A stretch of 64,000 bases of DNA from Halioxenophilus aromaticivorans (GCF_042850945.1 NZ_AP031496.1:3782001-3846000), one strand, 5' to 3'. Positions 8,762-17,330 are shown, counted from the first letter of the stretch. Numbers and translations are program-made. Notes: generated by a model from the sequence alone, not told the origin.

Positions 8762-10534
8762 TTAATAGGTACGCACTTTAGGCACAAAATAGTCAACCGT
8801 TTTGGGCTCAAAGTTGACTGCTCGCTTGCCCACCCGCTTCTCACCAGGGAAGTACATTGAGTGGCACAGCCAATTCTCATCGTCACGCTCTTGGAAGTCC
8901 TCACGGGCGTGTGCACCACGTGATTCTTTGCGCGCTTCCGCAGCAATGGCGGTAGCCTCTGCGGTCTCTAGCAAGTTTTGTAGCTCTAACGCCTCGATAC
9001 GAGCGGTGTTAAAGGCATTACTCTTGTCGGCCAAGTGCAGATTTTCAATGCGCTCACGTAAGTCAGCAAGCTTGCGAATACCTTCTTGCATAAACTCACC
9101 CTTACGGAATACACCGAAGTGGTTTTGCATGACAGTTTGCAGCTCTTTACGCAGCACAGCAGCGTTTTCACCGGAGCTGGAATTATTGACCTTGTTAAGG
9201 CGGCTCATGGCCTCTTCGATATCGGTGGCGGTAGACTCACGCATCTCGATACCATCCTTAAGTTGTTGTTCAATATACAGGCCAGATGCACGACCAAATA
9301 CAACCAAGTCAAGCAGCGAGTTGCCGCCCAATCGGTTAGCACCGTGCACAGATACACAGGCAATCTCACCACAGGCGTACAAGCCTTCGATAATCTGATC
9401 ATTGCCGTTGGCGTCCTGAGTCAGTGCCTGACCGTGGATGTTAGTCGGCACGCCACCCATCATGTAATGACAGGTAGGAACAACGGGAACAGGTACTTTC
9501 ACCGGGTCGGCGTGAGCGAAGGTGCGTGACAACTCGCAAATGCCTGGCAAACGGCTTTCCAACACTTCTTCACCTAAGTGATCGAGCTTGAGGAATACGT
9601 GATCGCCATCAGGGCCACAACCACGGCCTTCGAGAATCTCTAGGACCATCGAGCGAGCAACAACGTCGCGACCGGCCAAATCTTTAGCGTTTGGCGCGTA
9701 ACGCTCCATAAAACGCTCGCCATCTTTGTTGATCAAGTAACCGCCCTCACCGCGGCAACCTTCGGTAACCAACACGCCGGCACCATGAATACCCGTTGGG
9801 TGGAACTGCCACATTTCAATATCTTGCATGGGCACGCCAGCGCGCAGGGCCATGCCAACGCCGTCACCGGTATTGATGTGCGCGTTGGTGGTGGAGGCGT
9901 AGATTCTGCCTGCGCCGCCGGTGGCAAATACGGTAGCTTTGGATTTCACGTAAACGGTTTCGCCCGTTTCGATACACAAAGCGATAACGCCGGTTACCAC
10001 GCCATCTTGGTTTTTCACCAAATCAACGGCGAACCACTCGGTCATAAACACGGTGTTATTTTTGACGTTGTTTTGATATAGAGTGTGCAGCAATGCGTGG
10101 CCGGTACGGTCTGCCGCAGCACAGGTACGCGCCGCTTGGCCACCCTTACCGAAATCCTTCGACTGACCACCAAATGGGCGCTGGTAGATGCGACCATTCT
10201 CGGTACGAGAAAAAGGCAAACCCATATGCTCCAGCTCAAATACGGCCTCTGGGCCTACTGAGCACATGTATTCGATGGCGTCTTGGTCACCGATATAATC
10301 TGACCCCTTAACGGTGTCATACATGTGCCAACGCCAATCGTCGTCTGGATCCGAGCTTGCAATGGCGCAAGTAATCCCACCTTGGGCGGATACTGTATGG
10401 GATCGAGTCGGGAACACCTTAGTGATAACCGCGGTTTTAAAACCTGACTGAGCCATTTGTAATGCAGCGCGCATGCCTGCGCCACCGCCACCAATTACGA
10501 TACCGTCAAAATCAATCGTTCGAATATTCGCCAT
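8762..10534 (-). CDS. sdhA: Succinate dehydrogenase flavoprotein subunit
   Basis: This is the catalytic FAD subunit oxidising succinate to fumarate, 590 residues. It has the N-terminal FAD motif GGGGAGMRAA (about 15-24) and the flavinylation site TRSHTVSAQGG with His46 as the expected covalent FAD ligand. Substrate-site motifs HPTGI and GANRLGGNSLLD are present, as is the usual C-terminal end rich in Arg/Lys. No residue loss was noticed. The start lies three bases after the stop of the membrane anchor gene, so the two are tightly coupled. It is followed by sdhB. Confidence 0.97.
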   Translation of the reverse strand: MANIRTIDFDGIVIGGGGAGMRAALQMAQSGFKTAVITKVFPTRSHTVSAQGGITCAIASSDPDDDWRWHMYDTVKGSDYIGDQDAIEYMCSVGPEAVFELEHMGLPFSRTENGRIYQRPFGGQSKDFGKGGQAARTCAAADRTGHALLHTLYQNNVKNNTVFMTEWFAVDLVKNQDGVVTGVIALCIETGETVYVKSKATVFATGGAGRIYASTTNAHINTGDGVGMALRAGVPMQDIEMWQFHPTGIHGAGVLVTEGCRGEGGYLINKDGERFMERYAPNAKDLAGRDVVARSMVLEILEGRGCGPDGDHVFLKLDHLGEEVLESRLPGICELSRTFAHADPVKVPVPVVPTCHYMMGGVPTNIHGQALTQDANGNDQIIEGLYACGEIACVSVHGANRLGGNSLLDLVVFGRASGLYIEQQLKDGIEMRESTATDIEEAMSRLNKVNNSSSGENAAVLRKELQTVMQNHFGVFRKGEFMQEGIRKLADLRERIENLHLADKSNAFNTARIEALELQNLLETAEATAIAAEARKESRGAHAREDFQERDDENWLCHSMYFPGEKRVGKRAVNFEPKTVDYFVPKVRTY

Positions 10535-10537
10535 AAA

Positions 10538-10933
10538 CTAAAGCCCCCACAAAATCTTTACGCTGATAACTGCGTAAGTTACCGCAACCACACTGCAAGC
10601 TACGAACATAACTGCCCGATGCTTTACGGCCCCTATTTTATTCAACCCAGCCCGCATTTGAGCGCCGGCCTGTACCACCACAAACACTGTGGCCAACAAG
10701 CCTAAAACACGAACCCAGGGTTGATTGAAAAAGGACCGCCATTGTTCAATGGTCTGGTATGACCCAGAGAACAAATCGCAGTAGATTGCACCTGAAACTA
10801 GTATCACTAGAGCATATGCTGTTAGTACGATGGCACTAACACGTCGGATTAGCCCGTTATCAGTACCACTGAACCCATGCACGGCCGATGCCATTGAGGG
10901 GGATTCAAGATTAACAGGTCTATTTGTATTCAC
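10538..10933 (-). CDS. sdhD: Truncated/fused succinate dehydrogenase anchor (SdhC start joined to SdhD-like body)
   Basis: This 131-residue protein has three membrane segments (about 30-52, 73-92 and 105-128) and occupies the sdhD position before sdhA. The body matches SdhD: RRVSAIVLTAYALVI, then W...FF...W.R.LGLLA, ending KILWGL. Its first residues, MNTNRPVNLE, instead look like the conserved SdhC N-terminus (RPVNLDL). The start is GTG at 10933, preceded by AGAAGG at a spacing of about 12. An internal ATG at residue 14 lacks a ribosome-binding site. Against E. coli SdhD recalled from memory, the heme-side His is Gln88 and the Asp-Tyr quinone pair is Lys99-Ile100. No separate sdhC is visible before gltA. 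I infer an in-frame deletion that fused the sdhC start to sdhD. Confidence 0.8.
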   Translation of the reverse strand: MNTNRPVNLESPSMASAVHGFSGTDNGLIRRVSAIVLTAYALVILVSGAIYCDLFSGSYQTIEQWRSFFNQPWVRVLGLLATVFVVVQAGAQMRAGLNKIGAVKHRAVMFVACSVVAVTYAVISVKILWGL

Positions 10934-11007
10934 GGTTGTTACTACCTTCTATTCGCCCCTTTATGACTAGGAGGCTAAGTGTGTGCGGGGCGTGCCGCCA
11001 CCGGTGG

Positions 11008-11051
11008 GTAGACTTCTGTCTTGCTGTATGTAGACTTCTATTTTGCTTTAT
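11008..11051. repeat. Two tandem 22-bp repeats upstream of sdh
   Basis: Two adjacent 22-base units, both starting GTAGACTTCT, span 11008-11029 and 11030-11051 and match at 19 of 22 positions. They lie about 75-120 bases upstream of the anchor gene start. They could be tandem regulator sites or a simple slippage duplication. Confidence 0.6.
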
Positions 11052-11081
11052 AAAGATGCCACACTCGTTAGTTTGCCTCGG

Positions 11082-11107
11082 CCCATACATGTAACCCATA
11101 CATGTAA
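11082..11107. repeat. Exact 13-bp tandem repeat upstream of sdh
   Basis: CCCATACATGTAA occurs twice, back to back, with no mismatch. Each unit contains the palindrome ACATGT. The location, 150-175 bases upstream of the sdh anchor, fits a regulator-binding pair or a recent duplication. Confidence 0.6.
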
Positions 11108-11899
11108 GTAGGTGCCGGCGAACAGGGTTGATTATAGTTGAACAACCAAATAACGCAGACGGTGTGCACTAACCCAACGCTTCTTTTCGATCCAGGTGGC
11201 CAAACATGGTGAGCGTTATGGTTTTATCAGGCGGGACACAGGCAATGCGCCGCAGCGAGCCTTCATAAGCCGCGCCGAATTATAGTTACAAGGCATGTAA
11301 ATTACAATTAGCTTACCGCCCCAATCGCAATATAAAGTCCCTCGGCTACAACCAAAAGCAATATGGGCTGACTTCTACCCCGTGTAAAGCTAATTTTCTC
11401 AGTTGCGCACCGCACCAAACGACGTTTACCGGTCAGAAATCAGCCAAACCATGGTGATTACGGCGCCAAACAGCCCAAAAATTACAAATTTTATCCAGGC
11501 CCCAATCATGGCCAAACCGAGGATAAAAATACTCTACTGCAGCACCGAAAACTGACGCCAAAGCTTCCTGCAAGGCCCGAAATTGCTGCACTTGCGTCAT
11601 GAAGCAATATAAAAACAACTGGACTAAGTGTCACCCTTTTTTATTTCGAGTAAGACTAAAGACTAGGATATTAACTTGCATAATCTTGCAGTAGAAATTG
11701 ACTTTCTCTACTAGCAACGTATAGTTTTTCTTCCCTGCTAATGGAGCATCTGGCGCCGAGGCCAGCTTTTGCCCCTTTTTTCCTAACGATCGGCTCAGTC
11801 ATTTGACTACCAGACATAACTGCTTTTAGCGGCTATGGTATAAAAGTACGCTCTGAGAGAAGCCTTTCGCATTACATTACGCTGAAACAGGAGTCCGTT

Positions 11900-13174
11900 A
11901 TGACTGATAAGAAAGCACAACTTACGGTCGAGGGTTTGGACGAGAAAATAGATCTTCCGGTGTATTCCGGCTCTACAGGCCCAGATGTTGTTGATGTTCG
12001 CGGTTTAACTAAGCACGGCTTTTTCACTTACGATCCCGGTTTTGTTTCTACCGCCGCCTGTGAATCCAAGATTACCTACATCGATGGCGACAATGGCGTT
12101 CTGCTTCACCGAGGCTACCCCATTGAACAGCTAGCAGATAAGTCCGACTACCTAGAAACCTGCTATCTCCTCCTCAACGGCGAACTGCCCTCCCCCGAAG
12201 AAAAAACTGAATTCGTAGATATCATCACTCACCACACCATGGTGAAAGAATCGATGTCTCGTTTCTTCCGTGGGTTTAACTACAACGCCCACCCAATGTC
12301 CATGATGTGTGGTGCGGTTGGCGCCCTGGCTTCCTTCTATCACGACGCCATCGACATTCATAATCCTGAGCACCGCGCCATTTCCGCGCACCGCCTGATC
12401 GCCAAAATGCCAACTCTGGCTGCCATGTGCTACAAGCACTACCTTGGCCAGCCGTTCATGTACCCTAACAACAAGCTGGGTTACGCAGAAAACTTCCTGC
12501 ACATGATGTTTGGCACGCCATGCGACGACCCAGAAGTCAGCCCTGTTCTGGCCAAAGCAATGGATAAAATCTTCCTGTTGCACGCCGACCACGAGCAGAA
12601 CGCCTCAACTTCCACTGTACGTCTAGCCGGTTCTTCTGGTGCCAACCCGTTCGCTTGTATCGCCTCTGGTATTACCGCTTTATGGGGCCCATCACACGGT
12701 GGCGCTAACGAAGCCGTGCTGGATATGCTGAACGAAATCGGCAGCGTTGACCAAATCGACAAGTACGTAGCAAAAGCCAAAGACAAAGACGACCCGTTCC
12801 GTCTGATGGGCTTTGGCCACCGCGTATACAAAAACTTTGACCCACGCGCCAAAGTAATGAAAGAGACCTGCGCTGAGGTATTGGAAGAGCTTGGCATCAA
12901 CGATCCACTGCTGGCCGTTGCTAAGCGTCTGGAAGAGATCGCCTTGGAAGATCCGTACTTCGTTGAGAAGAAACTCTACCCCAACGTAGACTTCTACTCC
13001 GGCATTATTATGAAGGCTATCGGTATTCCTACCGAGATGTTCACCGTAATTTTTGCCACTGGCCGCACCGTTGGTTGGATCGCCCACTGGAACGAAATGC
13101 TCAGCGGCGAGCTGAAAATCGGTCGTCCTCGTCAGCTTTACACTGGCCATCCAAAGCGCGACTACCCAGGCTAA
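11900..13174 (+). CDS. gltA: Citrate synthase (type II, hexameric class)
   Basis: This 424-residue enzyme condenses acetyl-CoA and oxaloacetate to citrate. The catalytic surroundings are intact: HGGANEAVLDML, MGFGHRVYKNFDPRA and DFYSGIIMKAIGIP, the last containing the catalytic Asp. The start ATG has AGGAG at a good spacing and gives MTDKKAQLTVEG. The N-terminal beta-rich extension is typical of NADH-sensitive gram-negative citrate synthases (family knowledge). It diverges from the sdh operon, as in many gammaproteobacteria, and ends in a strong terminator. Confidence 0.98.
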   Translation: MTDKKAQLTVEGLDEKIDLPVYSGSTGPDVVDVRGLTKHGFFTYDPGFVSTAACESKITYIDGDNGVLLHRGYPIEQLADKSDYLETCYLLLNGELPSPEEKTEFVDIITHHTMVKESMSRFFRGFNYNAHPMSMMCGAVGALASFYHDAIDIHNPEHRAISAHRLIAKMPTLAAMCYKHYLGQPFMYPNNKLGYAENFLHMMFGTPCDDPEVSPVLAKAMDKIFLLHADHEQNASTSTVRLAGSSGANPFACIASGITALWGPSHGGANEAVLDMLNEIGSVDQIDKYVAKAKDKDDPFRLMGFGHRVYKNFDPRAKVMKETCAEVLEELGINDPLLAVAKRLEEIALEDPYFVEKKLYPNVDFYSGIIMKAIGIPTEMFTVIFATGRTVGWIAHWNEMLSGELKIGRPRQLYTGHPKRDYPG

Positions 13175-13195
13175 GCACTACGCTTACCCACCCCG

Positions 13196-13225
13196 AAAAA
13201 GCTGGCAACCGCCAGCTTTTTTTTT
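13196..13225 (+). terminator. Rho-independent terminator of gltA
   Basis: AAAAAGCTGGC, AACC, GCCAGCTTTTT forms a strong stem followed by nine T residues, 20 bases after the gltA stop codon. It is a textbook intrinsic terminator. Confidence 0.92.
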
Positions 13226-13275
13226 CAACCAACCGGCAGTGATTGCACCCTTCTCGCTCGTTAGCATCATTTTTT

Positions 13276-13854
13276 ATGCCCGCCGTAAACCTTTCCTCCC
13301 GAGCCTCCGTCCTAGCTGACAAAGGACCTCCGGAACCAGCATTGGACATTCAAGAAAAGAAACTGGTTAAAGCCGCACAGAACGGAGACAGCAAGGCCTT
13401 TGAACAGCTCTACCGCGTGCATCACGCCCGCGTCTATGCGCTCTCTCTAAGGCTGTGTGGCGATCGACATTGGGCAGAAGATCTGAGCCAAGAGGCGTTC
13501 GTGCGCGCCTGGAATAAATTGGCCAGTTTTAAAGGCGACAGCCAATTTGGCACCTGGCTTTACCGCGTAACCGCAAACGTGGTGATTTCTAACTTGAGGC
13601 GCAATAAAGCCAAATTTGAAGACGACTTGGACAGTGTTGCCGAAGTGGCCAGCCAGGCCGGACAGTTTGACGCCGACGGCGATATTGAAAAAGCGCTGCA
13701 CAAGCTACCCGATGGCGCGCGCACGGTATTGGTACTGTTCAGCATCGAAGGCTACACCCATGAAGAGATAGCCAGCACCTTGGATATTGCCGTGGGCACC
13801 AGCAAGGCCCAATTGCACCGAGCGCGTAATGCTCTAAAAACCTGGTTGGCTTAA
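13276..13854 (+). CDS. ECF-family RNA polymerase sigma factor
   Basis: This is an extracytoplasmic-function sigma factor of about 192 residues. Region 2 is clear (AFEQLYRVHHARVYALS, then AEDLSQEAFVRAWNKL and FGTWLYRVTANVV). Region 4 is also clear (LPDGARTVLVLFSIEGYTHEEIA, then GTSKAQLHRARNAL). The start is uncertain: I chose the ATG at 13276, but it has no good ribosome-binding site. A TTG at 13243, or a TTG just before the conserved stretch (MDIQEKKLVKAAQNG), are alternatives. It heads a three-gene operon with a membrane anti-sigma-like protein and a DUF4097 protein. This layout usually means the sigma factor is held inactive by the second gene product until an envelope signal arrives. Confidence 0.88.
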   Translation: MPAVNLSSRASVLADKGPPEPALDIQEKKLVKAAQNGDSKAFEQLYRVHHARVYALSLRLCGDRHWAEDLSQEAFVRAWNKLASFKGDSQFGTWLYRVTANVVISNLRRNKAKFEDDLDSVAEVASQAGQFDADGDIEKALHKLPDGARTVLVLFSIEGYTHEEIASTLDIAVGTSKAQLHRARNALKTWLA

Positions 13855-13899
13855 CGGCGATCCATGGGCTTAAAAGATTAACCGTGTTGAGAACACCGC

Positions 13900-14418
13900 A
13901 TGAGCGAAACACCGAAGACACCCTTAAACGACTCAGAGCTTGACGCCAAGCTGGCAACACTAAGCGCGCGCATTGAGCCCGAGAACGAGTTATGGCCACA
14001 AATCGCGGCGCAAATTCATGTTCCAGCTCGGCCCTGGTGGCAGGCTGGTAGCGCCGTAGCAGCATCACTGCTGGTGGGCGTGTTAGGTATCACCGCCGCC
14101 CTATTTACCGGGCTGCAGAATCAACATTTGCGCGGTGAAATTGCCGCCAACTTTGATGTTCGCCAGCAAAACACCGCGATGATGCCAGCGTCCTATACCG
14201 CTGCCAACGCAGCAACGACGCCCCTAATTGACCAATGCCTGCAGCCCAGCCAAGCCCAAGTAATCGAACAAAATCTCGGGATCATCCAATCGGCCATCAA
14301 TGAAATCAATTCAGCCCTAGAACAAGCACCCAACAACCCCGCATTGAATAAACGGCTGCTCGATTTGTCGAAGCAGCAAGTTAACCTTATTAACCGAGCC
14401 AACGCCATTTCCCTGTGA
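13900..14418 (+). CDS. Putative membrane-anchored anti-sigma factor
   Basis: This 172-residue protein starts 45 bases after the sigma gene. Residues 1-45 are cytoplasmic and acidic (LNDSELDAKLATLSARIEPE), followed by one membrane segment at about 48-70 (AGSAVAASLLVGVLGITAAL). The periplasmic part ends in a helical stretch (IQSAINEINSALEQAPNNP), perhaps a coiled coil. No zinc-binding His-x3-Cys-x2-Cys motif was seen, so it is not a classic ZAS anti-sigma factor. The call rests on topology and position. How it is inactivated is unknown. Confidence 0.65.
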   Translation: MSETPKTPLNDSELDAKLATLSARIEPENELWPQIAAQIHVPARPWWQAGSAVAASLLVGVLGITAALFTGLQNQHLRGEIAANFDVRQQNTAMMPASYTAANAATTPLIDQCLQPSQAQVIEQNLGIIQSAINEINSALEQAPNNPALNKRLLDLSKQQVNLINRANAISL

Positions 14419-14428
14419 GGAACACGCC

Positions 14429-15313
14429 ATGAACAATATCGTCTTATCCGTCGCGCTCGCGATTCCTAGCCTCGCCTTGGCGGCCGGTGAAAGCATCAAT
14501 CAAATCAAGCCCACCGGTGAGGCTCCGAAAGTGTTGCTGGAAAACGTGCGAGGCAAGATCACGGTAAAAGGATGGAACAAGCAAGAAGTCAGTGTGGTTG
14601 GTAATTTAGACGAACAAACCGATCGCTTTGAATTCACCAGCAGCGATAGCGACGTAAAGATTGTCATAGACTCGCAACCCAACGCTCGCAGCTGGAACAC
14701 CGGCAACAACCAAGGTTCTCACCTCACCATTCACCTCCCCCTGGGCGCTTCGCTGGAGGCTGAGGGTTTTGCCACGGATTTCAACATCAGCGGTATTTTA
14801 GGTGATATCGATCTAGAAACCGTCAGTGGCGAGCTGCGCGTGAGCGGCAATCGTTCACGGGTGGATTTGGAAACCGTCTCAGGTGACGTGGTGATTAATG
14901 ATCACGAGGGCATGGTGTTCGCCGAGTCGGTAAGTGGCGATATCGATTTTGCCGGCATTGCAACCCGCTTGGAACTGGAATCCGTACAGGGCGATATTAA
15001 CGTCAATAACCAAGGAAAATTGGACGAGGGCGAATTCAATTCGGTATCCGGCGATATAGAAACTAAAACCCACACCGGCAATAAACCGCATCTAGAATAC
15101 AACGCCGTGAATGGCGATATCGACATTTCCTTTTTAAATTCGATTAACGCCAAAGTAGAAATCGACACCATGAACGGTGATATCCAAAATAACCTAACCG
15201 ACGACTTGGCCAGCAAACAACGCTGGGCCGGTAGTTCGTTGGTATACACCGTGGGCGATGGCGATGGTGACATCCGTATCTCCACCGTCAGCGGCAACAT
15301 TACTATCGAATAA
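14429..15313 (+). CDS. Periplasmic DUF4097-type beta-repeat protein
   Basis: This 294-residue protein has a signal peptide (MNNIVLSVALAIPSLALAA). Its repetitive beta-strand body carries the phrases ETVSGELRVSG, ETVSGDVVIND, ESVSGDIDF, NSVSGDIETK and NTMNGDIQNN-like units, typical of the DUF4097 / adhesin-like family predicted to form a beta solenoid. It starts 10 bases after the anti-sigma-like gene with a GAGGA site. In many proteobacteria such proteins follow ECF sigma/anti-sigma pairs (recalled association). It may be an envelope target or sensor of the sigma circuit. No enzyme motif is visible. Confidence 0.78.
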   Translation: MNNIVLSVALAIPSLALAAGESINQIKPTGEAPKVLLENVRGKITVKGWNKQEVSVVGNLDEQTDRFEFTSSDSDVKIVIDSQPNARSWNTGNNQGSHLTIHLPLGASLEAEGFATDFNISGILGDIDLETVSGELRVSGNRSRVDLETVSGDVVINDHEGMVFAESVSGDIDFAGIATRLELESVQGDINVNNQGKLDEGEFNSVSGDIETKTHTGNKPHLEYNAVNGDIDISFLNSINAKVEIDTMNGDIQNNLTDDLASKQRWAGSSLVYTVGDGDGDIRISTVSGNITIE

Positions 15314-15317
15314 ACGC

Positions 15318-15342
15318 ATTGCGGGTGCACCACACCCGCAAT
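15318..15342. terminator. Hairpin between convergent DUF4097 and GH114 genes
   Basis: ATTGCGGGTG and CACCCGCAAT form a perfect 10-base-pair stem with a five-base loop, exactly in the 35-base gap between two convergent stops. T-runs are weak on both sides. A shared bidirectional terminator is the likely role. Confidence 0.65.
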
Positions 15343-15348
15343 TCCCTG

Positions 15349-16641
15349 TTAGAAGTCCTCGCAGCCCTGGCGCCAAGCATTTAAAGCCAAACTTTTCTTC
15401 AGCCAAGAAAATCCTTTTGCGTTAAAGTACGGGCAGAACTTCGCGGGGCCGCCTTGGTACTCCACGCCAAATACGGCTTTTCCAGCATCAGTGAAAGCAT
15501 CGTAAACGTCGCACTCATTGTATTGGTAGCACTGCTCATTTAAGGCCCAGTCAAAGTCGCCCACCAATTCCGTCACCTGTTCAACGTCGTTTTTCAAACC
15601 CACGGACAGCCCCTTACTGTGGGCGAGGTTTGCTATCCAACGGTTGTAGTCCAATTGATCCTGGGCGGTTAAGTTAATGCCGGTTTCATCACCATTGGTG
15701 TAAGCATCCATATTATCTGGCTCCACCGCATCACAGCCTTTTTCCACCGCAAGGTCCATGCGCGCACTCATTATGCCTTGCAACAAATCTATACGGCGGA
15801 TATCCAACCAGCGCTCATCCCAATCAGCCATATTGCCAGCAAAGGGCGGCTGACTTCCGCTGTAATCGTCGCCTGTGATAAACGGAAAGTGAGTTGCCCA
15901 ATCGTCACGCCAGCCCTCATAGGTACCGGCACTGAAATAACACACCACGATACGACCATCGTTTTTGAGGTTTTGTATGGTGGCGGCACTGGTATCAAAC
16001 AGGTCAACATCGTACATATCGACATCCAGCGATGTGTTTAAATTACCGTTAATTTGCCATTGCCAAGTGAGCTTGTCTTCCGGTGTAGGCTGCCACCATT
16101 GATCGTTACCCGTATTTGGTTTGGTCAATGCAACCGTGAGCTGATCTATATTGCTTACATCCGTTGCGTTGTTGGAAAAGTAGCGAATACGGATACGGCC
16201 GTTGCCGTTAATATAATTGCTAATCGACTGCCCAACCGGCATGGCCTGGCCGTGCCAGAGCCAATCTGAGGCGCCATTATTATTGCCGATATCCAGCCAA
16301 CGCTTGTTGGTAAAATCTCGCAATTGAAAACGCCAGCGCTGCACGCTGGCTGCCTCGCCTATGGTGTTAGCGTTGACTACCAACTTGCTCCAGCCCTGCC
16401 TCTGTGGGGCTTTAAAGTCGAACAAACCAACAAAGCGATTACTGTCTGGAGCCAACTCGATGTAAGTTGACCAATCGTCTTGGTTACCCGTCAACGTTCT
16501 GCTATTGAGCACATTGACATTTTGGTTGCTAATACTACCTTTGCGAACGTCAATATTGGCTACCCCGAGGTTGACGGTTTCCGCATGCAGCAGCACTGGC
16601 ACAGCCATGGCTGCCACCAATCCTAGTAGTTGTTTAATCAC
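15349..16641 (-). CDS. Secreted GH114 glycoside hydrolase (endo-alpha-1,4-polygalactosaminidase family)
   Basis: This 430-residue exported protein starts at a GTG (16641) with AAGGA seven bases upstream and has a signal peptide ending LLHA. Residues about 21-175 form a Trp/Asn-rich beta domain of unknown role, perhaps carbohydrate binding. A linker leads to a TIM-barrel domain with GH114 hallmarks: VVCYFSAGTYE (about 232-242), the WDERWLDIR segment, MSARMDLAVEKGCDAVEPDN (about 291-310) and SVGLKNDV. Family members act on alpha-1,4-linked galactosaminogalactan-type polymers; the substrate here is unproven. Several Cys residues in the last third may form disulfides. It is a single-gene unit convergent with the sigma operon. 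Confidence 0.85.
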   Translation of the reverse strand: MIKQLLGLVAAMAVPVLLHAETVNLGVANIDVRKGSISNQNVNVLNSRTLTGNQDDWSTYIELAPDSNRFVGLFDFKAPQRQGWSKLVVNANTIGEAASVQRWRFQLRDFTNKRWLDIGNNNGASDWLWHGQAMPVGQSISNYINGNGRIRIRYFSNNATDVSNIDQLTVALTKPNTGNDQWWQPTPEDKLTWQWQINGNLNTSLDVDMYDVDLFDTSAATIQNLKNDGRIVVCYFSAGTYEGWRDDWATHFPFITGDDYSGSQPPFAGNMADWDERWLDIRRIDLLQGIMSARMDLAVEKGCDAVEPDNMDAYTNGDETGINLTAQDQLDYNRWIANLAHSKGLSVGLKNDVEQVTELVGDFDWALNEQCYQYNECDVYDAFTDAGKAVFGVEYQGGPAKFCPYFNAKGFSWLKKSLALNAWRQGCEDF

Positions 16642-16844
16642 TTTAGAATCCTTCCATTTTAGGCAATAAAATAAAACGGCAGTGAAACATTCTACAGGGT
16701 TGAATTCAGTGAACTGGGTTACTCTTTAAGGTAAGCAAAGGTCACGTTTCTAAACCAACTGTGCGTTTGCTGGTGTGGGAATCGACGCCCTATTTTTATC
16801 CTAGGGAGTAAAGACAATTACTTTTGATGGTAAGTCTTTCTGGT

Positions 16845-17315
16845 TTATTGCGGTTCGGCAAGAGAGGAAATCAACGATTTCCGATGGGCCACTACATCCC
16901 CCAACGGCTTGCCTCTGCTGTTTGCAATCTCCTGTTCGGTAAAATCATCAACATCGTCAGCCTGTAGAATCTCGTCGACGATGTAATTCAATACCGCCGC
17001 CAGCTGCTTATTATTTAATGCTGCGTTGGAGGCCCCCGGCACTTGAATAAAAAACTTTCGCCCTTGCTTTTGTTTTAGTAGTAAGGCTCCGTATTCCGTC
17101 ATATCCGGTACGCCGGTGGTGGTGCCGGTGCCATTAGCCAAGTGGCAACCTTGGCATTGAAGCATATAGTGTATCTTCGCTTGGGTTTTGTTATCGCCAG
17201 TGGTTTCCTCACAGCGAGCCTGCGGAAGAAAAAAACTGGCTGCAAACGCAGCCAAGCAAACAGAAGCAACCATTGGCTTCCTAACAAACGAATCAGTTTT
17301 CCAGCTTAAAAGCAT
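16845..17315 (-). CDS. Small c-type cytochrome of the amine dehydrogenase cluster
   Basis: This 156-residue periplasmic protein has an N-terminal hydrophobic export segment (about 15-33) and a single heme site CQGCH at residues 54-58. The downstream region has GVPDMTEYG and a Lys/Gln-rich stretch. One heme motif rules out a diheme MauG. It is the last gene of the amine dehydrogenase operon, 15 bases after the light-chain gene. A role as electron acceptor from the quinone enzyme (in place of amicyanin or azurin) or as a maturation factor is inferred from context. Confidence 0.8.
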   Translation of the reverse strand: MLLSWKTDSFVRKPMVASVCLAAFAASFFLPQARCEETTGDNKTQAKIHYMLQCQGCHLANGTGTTTGVPDMTEYGALLLKQKQGRKFFIQVPGASNAALNNKQLAAVLNYIVDEILQADDVDDFTEQEIANSRGKPLGDVVAHRKSLISSLAEPQ

Positions 17316-17330
17316 TGTGTTTACTCACCA

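Larger units (their letters stand above)
10934..11899. other. Divergent non-coding region between sdh and gltA
   Basis: This 966-base region separates divergent sdh and gltA. Normally sdhC would begin within or next to it, but no frame with SdhC helices or its heme histidine was found. The only notable open frame is 61 codons on the minus strand (11433-11618), without recognisable similarity. Two short tandem duplications are present at 11008-11051 and 11082-11107. Promoters for both directions must lie here, but I could not place them with confidence. Confidence 0.6.

Noticed and set aside
11433..11618. A 61-codon minus-strand frame upstream of the sdh anchor, considered as a missing sdhC
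   Set aside because: It has no three-helix hydrophobic pattern, no RPVNLDL start and no SdhC heme motif; it is also far shorter than SdhC.
11803..11844. TTGACT and TATGGT/TATAAA as a sigma-70 promoter for gltA
   Set aside because: The spacing between the two boxes is 25-30 bases, far from the usual 16-18, so it is not credible as a pair.
13243..13275. TTG at 13243 as the sigma factor start
   Set aside because: The extra residues are not conserved-looking and there is no ribosome-binding site; the ATG at 13276 is only slightly better, so the start remains open.
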